From Armillaria gallica (lineage: Eukaryota > Basidiomycota > Agaricomycetes > Agaricales > Physalacriaceae), in contig JBANDB010000015.1 of the NCBI GenBank assembly GCA_037576215.1, forward strand, positions 248,001 through 312,000: a stretch of 64,000 bases of DNA, in the 5' to 3' direction. This document shows positions 24,154-34,509 of the stretch, one piece after another (the stretch's first letter is position 1; each line of letters begins with the position of its first letter). The notes beneath the pieces are model-generated. The model saw nothing but the letters and a program-made list of their open reading frames with translations. It was not told where the DNA came from and made no database searches. Position numbers and translations under genes: made by a program.

Positions 24154-27100
24154 CGTGGCCATTGCTCTTGGGTAATCCCGTTACCATGTCTACCAAAATG
24201 TGAGTCCAAGGTCTGGAAGGTATCTCGTTTGGATGTAAGGGTGCTGCCTTCACTTGTGTACTGCTCTTTGTTCGCTGGCAGGTTTCACAAGCCCTCACGT
24301 AGGATTTGATATCCTTCTTCATCTTTGGCCACCAGAATTCTCGTAGGATAAGTTCCTTGGTTTTTTCAATGCCCAGGTGTCCAGCAGTGATGTGGTCATG
24401 GGATTGAGCGATGATCTCTCTGCAAAGGGTATGATCTCAGGGAATATAGATTCTGCCATCATACCAGATGAGTCCGTCTTTCATCTTCATGCCATGATCA
24501 TGGTTGACGGACCCAGCGACAGTATTGTCCCAGAGGTGGATGTTCCTGGTGGCGGTTTGGATGCTCTGATGGGTCTCTCCGATGGTTGGCATGATCACGG
24601 CTCTGAAGTGCTCGGGGGATAGGACCACTACTTGATCATTGTCGTTCTGTCCTTGGTCATGATCCACCTGATGAGAGAGAAGGTTGGCTTTTTTGTTTGT
24701 GGTTCCGGCTTTATGATGAAGGGTGAAGTGGTACTCTGCTAGCTCAGTAATTCATCGAGCTTGGCGTCGATTCACCTTCTGCGGTTTCCAGAAATACTGG
24801 AGGTTCTGATGATCTGTCCAGATTTCAAAGTCTTGGTATGTGCCCATAAGATAATGCCTCCATTCTTCGAGAGCAAGCATGATTGCCAAAAGTTCTTTAT
24901 CGTAAATCTCATAGTTATGTTCGGTAACTGAAAGAGATTTGGACAAGAACGAGACTGGCCTCCACTTGCCATCCTGCTCCTGCAAGAGGACCACGCCAAT
25001 TGCTCCTTCACTAGCATCCGCCTCTACTCTGAACTTCCCTTCATTTGTGGGTATGGCGAGTACAATGTCCTCAGCTAATTGTTTCTTTAACTGCTCAAAG
25101 GCCTCTTGCTGAGCCTTACCCCACTTCCATGCATCATTGCCTGTCAACTGAGTCATGGGCTTCATGATTTTGCTGTAGTTCTTTATGAAGCGTCAGTAGA
25201 AATTGGTGAATCCTAAGAAAGATTGGAGCTCTTTCTTTTTAGTCAGTACTGGCCACTCGAGGATGCCTTTGATTTTGACCGGGTCCATGCAGATACTGCC
25301 TTCACTGATAATGATGCCCAAATACTCTGTTTCCAGCACTTCGAATTCGCACTTTTCGGCTTTGAGGAACAACTTGTGCTTCCATAAGGTTGCCAATACT
25401 TCCCATGTAATTCGACGATGTTCCTCCTTTGTTTTGGACATGATGAGGATATCGTCAAGGTAGATGGTAACCTTTCTGGAAGCAATGAGGTCTTTGAAAA
25501 TGTTGTTCATCATTCATTGGAAGGTAGCAGGTGAATTGGTGAGCCCAAATAACATAACCGTTGGCTCGTACAAGCCACAATTAGTTCTGAAGGCCGCCTT
25601 CCATTCATCTCCCGTTTTGATGTGAACGTTATTGTATCCCCACCAAACATCCAGTTTGGAGAAGTATTTGGCACCACGCAGCTTGTCCATAAGTTCTGAG
25701 ATCAAAGGAAGCAGATATCGATTTTTAATTGTCATCTCGTTAAGCTTCCGATAATCTTGGACGGGCTGTAGCTTTCCATCTTTCTTCTTGACAAAGAAGA
25801 ATGGTGATGCCATGGGTGACTTGGAGGGTCATATTCTTCTGCTAGATAGGTTCTCGTCAAGAAACTTGTCTAGTTCCTCATGTTCCACTCGGTTAAGTGG
25901 ATAAAGCTTGCAGTCAAGATTGGTGTTAGTGTTAGGAATAAGTTCAATGGCGTGGTCCCATGGTTTGGTTCCGGGAGTTCATCAAAGTTTTCTTTGTTGA
26001 ATAAATCTTTGAAGTCTCTGCACCATTCGGGGACTATTTCTTCAAATGTTTTGGCCTTCTTCTCTGTGTTGGCCTGGGCTGCTAGATCATTGGCCACATG
26101 TCACATTGCCCTGACGCAAATGGCTTCCTCGAAGCTTATAGCCAGGATCGTGTCCCCCTCTTCAAGCTCCTCGTCCCATTTGTCATATGGATCTGTGTCT
26201 GGTAATGGAATTGGGATATGATGGCATTGACATCAGGCAAAGGTTATTTTCCTGGTTTGCCAATTGATCAACGGATTGTGCCTCATTAACCAATTGTGCC
26301 CAAGAAAGATGTCACGATCTTGTAGGTCAGTGATAGCCAGGTCAACATTCTCAGCATGATCTCTGATTGTGATGCGTAATTCTGCAAAGGCAGTGATTTG
26401 CCTGCACTGTTCTTTGATCCATCTGCATTATAGACTGTGATGGGCACTGCTGTCGCTCGAGTAGGGATATTGTGGGCTTCAACAAAAGTTCAGCTGATGG
26501 TGCTGCTGGTACAGCCGCTGTCAACCAAAGCCGAGGAAGTGATATAGTGGCATCTTCCGGGTACTCCAATCTGAATATCAGTCATCAGAGCTTTATTGCC
26601 CCCGCTTAGTCGGCAGATGTAGCACCTGGGCTGTTGGAGTTCGTACATCAATTCTAATGCATTGATGTTGGTTCGTAACCCTTCAATCATCTCGTCAACC
26701 ACTTCCTCCACCCGTGTCTTATGAATCCAATTCTTCAAGATTGCTTTGGCCTCTGATTCAGTTTTCGCCTCCTTGATCCTGCGCAGTGTCCATTCAGCTT
26801 CAAACAGTTTGAGCCAATGATGTGGGACCTTCTCAGTCTTCGCGCTAGAGCCTACCGGCTCCGCTACCATTGACTGGGTCACCTCAGGGGTCATGGGAGA
26901 CTTTTGTTTAATTTCTTGGCTACATCGGAAGCTGGTGTCATCCTCATCCTCAGGGATCTCTTCAATTTCTACGGAATGCCCCCTTTTCACCGCCTGGGCA
27001 CTAGCAGCTTCCTGCCCTTTGGCTTCCTTGGTCAGGGCTGTTGCGCATCCAACAGTTCTTGCTACTCGCTGGTCTTCATCAGGATCACCTAGGGGGTGTC

Positions 27101-27825
27101 ACGCTGGACCTCATTGGAGGACCCGGATTGCCGCAAGCTTGTCTTGACATCGGGGCCGTCATTTGTGTGGACAGCAGACTCGACCTGTGCTGAATGAACA
27201 GACTTACCGGCCCAGTCTGCTCCCTCTGGACTCTGCGAGTCGTTTGGCCCCCGCCTAGGGCCTCAGCTGACCTGGTTCCAGCCATTGTCTTGATGCTGGA
27301 TCGCACTCCCAGGACTCTTGCAATGCTGCTGGTCATCAGACCGTGCCATCAGTCTGCTGTGCATGGCATTCAGAGGATCCATAGGGCTCTCTGCCCCATG
27401 CCCAGTGACAGTCGTCACCTTTACTTGTGCCCTGGCAGGCGGCTCCGTCAACCCTTTGAGTGTTTCTGGCTCTTCGTTTGCAGTGTTCCCCTTGCCAGGG
27501 GCTGCTTCCTCAAGGGGGGCACTAGGCACTTGTTCCCTTGCCCCGTCCAATCACTGATTAGGTGCTGTTACGATGGGTGGCACTATGGTGGGTGCCTCTT
27601 CGTTCACTGCTTTCACTTGTGATGAGTTACTTGCCGAACGTTTAGTTGGTGAGTCGTTCCCGACATCCTGTTTCAATTCTTCCTTAGTTTTGGTCTCGGT
27701 AACAAAGTCATGAAATGGTATATTTGAATGCGCATTGTTAACTACAGAAGTACGATAAGCCTGGCTAGTGGGCGACGAGTGTGTACTGGATGAAACTAAG
27801 TCCTTGGCCGAGTCAGTCGAATCAT
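24154..27825 (-). pseudogene. Gypsy pol: protease, RT, RNase H, integrase N-terminus
   Basis: Read on the minus strand. Protease: LVDSGCTSS near 26500-26520. Reverse transcriptase: 25829 down to 25193, with [28 protein letters not shown] and the catalytic YLDD box near 25455. RNase H: 24752-25165, with EADASEGAIG and the WTDHQNLQY motif. Integrase zinc-binding region: about 24154-24450, with H..AGHLG and the CETCQR pair. Stops at 25193, 25514, 25829, about 26098, about 26237 and 26490 are all TGA, most at places where relatives have Arg. Between about 27000 and 27800 the frame is shifted several times. It follows the gag stop at 27826 in another frame. Confidence 0.9.
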
Positions 27826-29339
27826 TTACTGCTCGGCACCATCTTTTACCTCCTCAACTTTCAAGTCCGTTTTCTGGTTTGTTGCTACATGGTCCCAGTA
27901 ATAATGGAGGAGTCGTAGTGCCTCCTCCTTCATCTTTGGGCGTTTGGGGCAATCTCGTTTGAAGTGCCCAAGCTTGCCGCATCCATAACACTTCATTTTG
28001 GCACGCACCATGGGCTTTTCCGCCCTTCCGTAGGTTGTGCCAGTTCCTGTCATCTTTTCCGGGACACTGCTCTGTTGTTGGCTTCCTTTTGTTGCCGGGG
28101 TCGTGTTTGCCTTTGCCTGCTGCTTCCACTCCATTACTTTGGCTCTGCCTTGCTCTGCTTTTCGTGTCCTCCAGTTATGATCGATACGGAGTATCCATCA
28201 CTTCCACTCCTGATAGTTGGTGGGGATGTCTGCGTCTGATGCATAAATGATGTCTTTGGCTGACGACTGGCATGCTTTCTTGACTTGGGCTACCATCATC
28301 ATGTTGATCCCAAGTACGCCCACTTCGAAGGCTAGCGATTTGAATTGTTGGAAGAACAAGTCGCTGTCAGGGAAGATGCTCTGTCGGAGCCTTTCCCACT
28401 GAGCAAACTTGATCTCGGCATTGGCGTCCTTCCAGAACCTTTGCCTGACTTCCTTGATGAACTGCTCGTAGGCTGGATAGAGCTGGAAGCTGTTGCCATC
28501 CCTTCCCAGTTCTCGTGCGCATAACTCCCACCATACCTGTGCTTCCTTGCCGAAGTGCGATGCACAGAAAATGACCTTGTGCAGGTGGTAGTAGAAGTGC
28601 TGGTTGAATACCGAGAAATACATGTCGCACTGCAAGAAGAATCGGGCGATATCATTAGAGTTGCCATTGAAGTTTTCGGGTACTTTGACCATTTCAGGCT
28701 TTAATGATGCCCACGGTCCTAGGTTGGCTGCATCAAGAACCCATGGGGCTGGGGGGTCTGGTGGTCCTGGTGGTGGCAGGTATCGGGGTGGTGCCCACCT
28801 CTGAGGAATGGGTGGAGGTGGAGGTGGCAGTCTGCTTGGTGGCGGTTCATTTGGCGGTTGCAGTTTGCTGGGTGGCTGGGCGGGTACCTGAGGCACATTT
28901 GACAGTCCCACGCCATCACTGGTGATTGTGGCAGCAAAGAGCCTGGATGGCCCTTGCATGCCTGGTGGCCCATATCCATGGGGATATGCGTAGCTCAGTT
29001 GCATGGGTGCATAACCCAGTTCCCACCTTGGGTAATCAGGTACAGCAGCCCGCTGTGGTGGTACCGGTGGTTCATCATCCATTGGTTCCAGTGTATATGT
29101 GATCAGTGGCAGATTGATCTGGGGTTGCTGGTATCTAGCTGGTACCTCGACCTGGTGATCATGATGGATCATATTATAGGCGGTGCAAGCGAAATGCATG
29201 GCTTCTTCTTTGAGGATGTAATTCATTCCGTAATGGCTATAATCCATTCCGGCCAGGGTTATGGCCCAATCTGGGTCTTCCAATAATTCTTTCTGAAAAT
29301 GATTAAATAAGTCCCCCAGGGATGCATGAACGAGCACAG
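27826..29339 (-). pseudogene. Gypsy gag: capsid and zinc-knuckle part
   Basis: From 29337 the frame encodes a Pro-rich linker (around residues 130-190), a capsid-like region (FNGNSNDIARFFLQCD..., W..F...QR) and, after a TGA at 28198-28200 that replaces an expected Arg, the nucleocapsid with a CCHC knuckle (CYGCGKLGHFKRDC) at about 27950-28000. It ends at a normal TAA (27826-27828). The frame begins with GTG, not ATG, because it is the middle of gag: the upstream part lies beyond B2. Confidence 0.88.
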
Positions 29340-30707
29340 TGATACGCTGTCTATGCGTTCACACCTAGATTTGCAATTTTATAATAATACTATTGCATAT
29401 CTAGCTTACATTAGTAATACTTAAAGGACTATAGCTGAGGCTTCGAGCTGATAGTTAGACTAGTACACAACTAGTAGAGCCAGGACTTAGATGTGATACC
29501 ACTAGTGGGTTAAATCTACCAGCCGGCCATACTAGTGACTTGAATGCTAACAGGGCTAAGTGAATACGGCCACTAGTGGACAAGTAACGCAACTAGCGCA
29601 CCAAACAAGAAGCAGAGGACACAAATCTCATGAAGTTCGGTCACTAGCAAGCCGCTCTGGGCATAAATGCCTAAGTCAGGTTAACTAGTCACGCGGCAAT
29701 CTCGAGACAGGACTTAGAAATGAATTAGCAACGGATTAACCTTGCGGTAGATCCGCCAGGTGCGATACAGATCCATTGCGATCGGTACTAGTATAGCTGG
29801 GTTGCGCCTTCGATCACAATCGACAGCTGTTACAGGCATGCTCGCCTGGCTAGTCATTTATCCTTGGCACTAGTGGAGCGTCGCTGGGCCCAGGACACGG
29901 AATACAACTGCTAGCGGAGCTCCTAGGCTCACTAGTCAGCAAGCAACCGTTTCTAGACTGACTATTGCGTGATTATTCACCATTATTCGTGACTAGCCAA
30001 GAAATCCTTATCAATAATACCCCTCTAGTCAGTTATTTATATCTCAATCGTACCTTGTTTGTCAGTATATAAGTAGTAGAATAGGCGCACGTGCGGCTCA
30101 GGCAAGCCATCCCCGCAATTGTGACCTACTAGTCAGTATCTAGTGCCCCAATTAAAGGCTTTTGTGCTTAACCTTGACGAAGCGGCTACTAGTCGCTAAG
30201 ATACCCATAGCATTGAGTGAATAGAAGTGTCTTAGAGCAATCTTTTGTGTCCTGCAAAGGCCAAGAGTGTTTCGAAGTTAGTTCAAGCAAGTTCTCGAAG
30301 TTTAAAGTATTATTCTTAGGCCAAGAGCGCCACTAGTCTGCCTAGAAAGTGACTAGTCAAGTGTTTATTCACTTGTAAGACATTATAGGGCCAATAGAGC
30401 CACTAGTTCGAAGCAGTCCCAGTCAGAAGCGAGCGCAGTAGCTCAAGTCGAGTCACTATTCATCCAATTGTGTCTTACCAACCCCACTAGTGCGAGTAGT
30501 ACGCTTGTATAGCTCACTAGTAACGAAATAAAACGTCTTTGAACAACTTTCCTTGATTATTGAAGTCTGCAGAGTGCTTCTATCGTACTCGAAACGCCTG
30601 AATTCAATACATTGGTGATAAGTGTAGAGTTAGTGATTGGTTTAGTGTTGTTGGTGTTCATTGCCAGCCTCTAGTCCATTTGCCACTCGCCGTTACCGAG
30701 AACATCA
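29340..30707. mobile_element. Element B2: LTR-like insertion in gag
   Basis: 1368 bp, the inverse copy of B1, with TGATAC at the left and ACATCA at the right. Flanks ACAG (29336-29339) and ACGG (30708-30711) are a 4-bp target duplication with one CpG-type change. Removing B2 and one flank joins the gag frame (PAV to LVHA) without a shift, which supports these boundaries. ACTAGT palindromes are as dense as in B1. Confidence 0.82.
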
Positions 30708-30711
30708 ACGG

Positions 30712-31163
30712 CGGGGACCTGGACCAATTTACCTGTCGACAGGAGGTAGAGGGCCCATGCTATGGTCATCAGAGTGGTCAGCTGGGGGAGTGTTTGGAGC
30801 GGGGGGTGTGGGGATTGGCGAGGGAGATGGGCTTCCTCCATGAAGGATCCCATTGACGTATTCCTCACTGGGAAGTCTCTCAGTGGTGGTGTCACTGTCT
30901 GTGGAGGTGTGGTAAACGGTCTCTCCTCGACTATCGACCTGTGGGACTCTCCCTCCTCCTGTTCCTTCATCGATCCTCCTGAACTCCTCCGCACACTCAT
31001 GCTCCACCTGTCTCTGGTGAGCTGATCGAGCTCTTCCATGATTTCAACGACAGATCTTGGGGGCTCCCTTCTCCTTCTTGGGATGGCGAGTCTGTCCTGC
31101 GTTCCTCGTGGTGGGAACCCTGGCGTAGACTCGTCAGCCTGCTCTGGGGGAGTGGGAGGTCGG
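30712..31163 (-). pseudogene. Gypsy gag: central segment between B2 and A4
   Basis: An open minus-strand frame, rich in Pro, Arg and acidic residues, with no known domain. It joins in frame with 32839-33549 when A4 is removed and with 29337 when B2 is removed, so the three pieces are one gag gene. Confidence 0.8.
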
Positions 31164-32838
31164 TGATGGGCCTAAGACTTCTGTGGCAACTGCAACACCA
31201 ACTCGGAATGAGCTTGGTTAATTAACATAGTGGCATGGCAATCAAGGCGATTGTGTGTGTGAGTGGTTTGGGGCACCTCCGTGCAGTAGAACAATTCCTC
31301 TATATGCAAGAATACACTGCGACTTTAAGTCTGCGAAGTAGTACTGCTTGGTAGTTGAGTACTAAATGATATGGCTTCAAGCTGGTAGGGATCTCTCAAA
31401 ATGAGAGGGAACGAAAACGGGTATGACGTGAATACCATGAATCCGTATGAGAAAACGTGCTGCGAGACTAGAAAACGTCACTCAACAGTAATCGGAGCGG
31501 GGTGAATGATGGAGAATAGACTAAACAGTCAGCAATAGTCTATGGGTGAGCGAGGCGATGAAAAAATGGCATGGGGACTGCAAGTGTCGAAATAAATGTG
31601 GAACGAGGTGCTGAGGGTGGGCTGGCAAGAGAAAACGTGGAAGTACAAAAACTGGTGGTGATACTGGTCCTATATGATGCGATAGTGCTGAGTCGATGTC
31701 GAAACTGGTCTGGTACTGAAACAATCCTATCCTATGTCAAACTAACCTTCAAGTCCACTCAAGGGACTGATACTATACGAAAACTGGCTGAAACTGATCC
31801 TAAGTCTGCTCTGAGACTACCCAAGTGGGCAACGATAACGATGGCGATAGTGAAACTGTAAAAACTCCAATGGTGTGAAAGTGAAATGATGACAGCCTAT
31901 AAAAGATAACGGGGACAAGGTATGGCGTGGCGATCACGTATTGGCACAATCTGAGCATGCACCAATAGTGTTAAGAGCGAAGAGCACGTAGCAAAGGACT
32001 CTTCACAGTTAAAAACCATGAGATAACTCTGGTGAGCTCAAGAGTTGACGTGCGATCAAGAATATGCTGGTGCAAACGGTATATTGCCGTAGAACGGTGA
32101 ATAAACGTTGTTTACTGGCAATAGACTAGAGCGTGATGATAATTGAGGTAGTCTGGGGTCAACTGGAGATGAACTGCTTTTAAACTACGTTTTCTAGTTA
32201 GTTTTTATACTACAAGTACAAATTTATAAATAGAGTAAATACGCGAGACTTAGTAAGGCTGTAAGGCCTTGGCTTTGTAAAAATCGGAGGAAACATATGG
32301 TACTTCGTCTTCTAAAGTAACAGCAACTCGTTGACATTGCCATGTATGGATGCGAACCGTATGGTTTTTGCTGAGCGATGCTCGGATCGTTAGGTGCTGT
32401 TTAGCTGCGGATTACTGAGCGATAGTCGTCGTGCTGAGGAGTACGCATGGGGTAACGTTTTCTTGAGGCCTTGGTGAAGTAACAGCCTTAGTAAACATGG
32501 TCTGTAGTTGCCGTAGCTGGGAGGGTACTCGCATCAATCACGTCATTTTCATTAAGTGATCAATGAGTGCGTCAACTAGGTGCTTCTGAGTGATGCGTCA
32601 ATTCTGTATTGGGATGATTGTTGATTGAAGGTGCCTTGCCATGATGAAGTATGGCAATTATGATGCGTGGCAGGATGGGATGGATAACAAAGTGCGTGAG
32701 GAGTGGTTGCTGTAGGGTAAAAGTGGTATCAGGGTGCATGCAATCATTGGTTTGCTGAAAGGCCGTTGAAGGGATAATAGCATTAATTAGCAGGCAAAAT
32801 CTGCGAATTCTGAGCATACAGAGCCTGGAGGCTCATCA
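31164..32838 (+). mobile_element. Element A4: diverged A-family insertion in gag
   Basis: 1675 bp, ends TGATGGGCCT and AGGCTCATCA, perfect 4-bp target duplication TCGG (31160-31163 and 32839-32842). It is clearly more diverged from A1-A3 than they are from each other and has almost no minisatellite, so it belongs to another subfamily. TATAAATAG at 32225-32233 is kept. Confidence 0.85.
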
Positions 32839-33549
32839 TCGGGTCATGATTCGTACGGGTTCATCCCAGTGTCCGGGGGAAGGGTACTCTGCGGTTCCCC
32901 AGCGGTACGGGTTTTCTCGTGATGGGAAGAAGGCAGTGTAGGGTAAATTGAGGTTGTCCGAGACGAGGTCAAGCTCAGAAGTGGAACTGACGAAAATATC
33001 ATGGGGTCCATTGGTGGCTGTTGGAACTGGGATACCCCTAGGACGACTGCTGGTAGGTTGCTCGGTGGCTGGGGAACGGCTCTCGCCTGTCATTCCCAGT
33101 CTGAGTCGAACAAGGTATCTTGCCAGGTCTGTGGCAGAGGGAGGGCTTCGTGCTGGATGGGGGGTAGTGCCGGCGGACGAGTGATGTGTGGAGCCATCTG
33201 GAGAAAGCTGGATAATGGGGAGCCTTGCTCTGGCAACGCTTCCATCGCTTCCTTCCTGAACACCAACTTCCACCTCCCCAGGAATGTCTTCTTCATCTCT
33301 CCTGTTGATGCTAGGGTGCTCATCGAGTGCTGGTGCTCGGCATTGTAAGGGTGGGTAGAAGTGCACCGGTGGTGGCTGCTGTGGGAGGACATAGTTTATC
33401 GGTGGGGGAGGGAACCAATTATTGTTCTGTCGAATGTGAGGGGTTACTCTGTAATGGAATAGATTTGCTAACACAAGAGCGGCCGCAAAGAGTGCTGTGC
33501 CGACTGTGAGGTAGACTGCAGATAATAGGATATCGAGTGTCCTCGTCAT
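32839..33549 (-). pseudogene. Gypsy gag: N-terminal segment with a membrane helix
   Basis: Starts at an ATG at 33549, 45 bp inside the 5' LTR. Residues about 6-30 (ILLSAVYLTVGTALFAAALV and on) form a strong hydrophobic helix, followed by a Pro-rich stretch (about 46-65) and a long disordered, Ser/Pro/Arg-rich region. The frame is open up to A4, where it stops in the element. A transmembrane segment at the start of a Gypsy gag is not typical. It could anchor gag to a membrane, but that is inference. Confidence 0.75.
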
Positions 33550-33593
33550 CTGTTGGCTCCGGTTAAGGAGCAGAGGTAAAGCCTTGAACTAAT

Positions 33594-33998
33594 TATTAGA
33601 CCTGAATTCCTATCAAGGATAAACACCAGCTGTCTCGCGTTTCGGCAGTCACTGATGGATTCCTTAAGGGATAGGTGTTCTGGCTAAGTCTTAGATCTTA
33701 GCGAAGAATCAAGCGATAGTTTCAGTATGGATTAAAGTTAGTTCGAGGCTGGGGTACATGCTATGAAAGCTATTACTTAAGTACGACGAGTGAAGGTCTA
33801 CCTATAAGTCGCGCATTGTAAATCGTTCGTGAGAGTGTGGAGCTAGAGCACGTGATATCGAAGTGAGAATGTGCAATACGAAGAGATAACATGGGAATGG
33901 GCAGATAACATGGGAATGTGCATGGCTGCCCCTGTGTCCAATGGCCCAGTTGATGGTGATTAGATAAGATAATGAAAAAAGGCGAATAAATCATAACA
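33594..33998 (-). repeat. 5' LTR of the Gypsy element
   Basis: 405 bp, matching the 3' LTR apart from about 16-17 mostly transitional differences and a 19-bp tandem duplication near 33885-33925. TATTC follows at 33999-34003. The internal sequence after the LTR does not begin with the usual TGG of a tRNA primer site, so self-priming (as in Tf1/sushi elements) is possible. Confidence 0.9.
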
Positions 33999-34003
33999 TA
34001 TTC

Positions 34004-34501
34004 ACCCATATTCTACACATGCCTCCCAATATCCTTGAACTTCTATGACCGTAATTTCCCTCCCTCGGCACTATTTTCATCTGGCCTTAGGTCTGTCTCC
34101 GACAATGAATTGAAGATGAACAACCTGTACGACCCAATCAGTTCAAAGATCTATTGCTCATGGGGCGCTACTATACCGCATGATGCAAACATGAAGCTCA
34201 TCGATCCCATGTGATTGGGAGCACTGAAGAATTAGTGGGGAAGGCCCCCATTACGTCCAGAGCGAAGGACCGCATGCATACGGTGCATGAAATTCTGGTT
34301 GAGGACTATCTGAAGACAACCTATCCGGATGTGGATTTCATTATTATGGAGGGTCTGAGGAGTCTTCGTGATAACATGCTATTCGAGTTTGTCATATCTG
34401 GAGAGAAGAGAGAAACTTTGAGCCCAAAGACTGGGGATATTGTTGATCGGTGTGCAGGATTTTTGGAAGAACATAACAGTATTCTAACCACCTTGCTGTG
34501 A
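34004..34501 (+). pseudogene. Unrecognised coding fragment
   Basis: The open frame at 34211-34501 (96 codons, with the pattern EILVEDYLKTTYPDVDFIIM) has a protein-like composition, and a matching upstream fragment (LYDPISSKIYCSWG) runs in another frame from about 34110. It is probably the remains of a gene interrupted by a frameshift near 34210. I could not assign a family. Confidence 0.4.
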
Positions 34502-34509
34502 TTCAATAC

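Larger units (their letters stand above)
20830..33998 (-). mobile_element. Ty3/Gypsy chromovirus with three nested insertions
   Basis: A complete but dead LTR retrotransposon transcribed right to left. Both LTRs are present, and the 5-bp target duplication TATTC lies just outside each (20825-20829 and 33999-34003). Order on the minus strand: 5' LTR, gag with a CCHC knuckle, protease, reverse transcriptase, RNase H, integrase, chromodomain, polypurine tract, 3' LTR; integrase after RNase H is diagnostic of Gypsy. Elements A4, B2 and A3 inserted later; without them it is about 8.4 kb. The LTRs differ at about 16-17 sites by eye, almost all transitions, plus a 19-bp duplication in the 5' LTR. 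Internal stops are nearly all TGA. Confidence 0.93.

Noticed and set aside
27085..27622. Plus-strand open frames over the gag-pol junction (27194-27622 and neighbours).
   Set aside because: They are antisense to the Gypsy element and show no domain.
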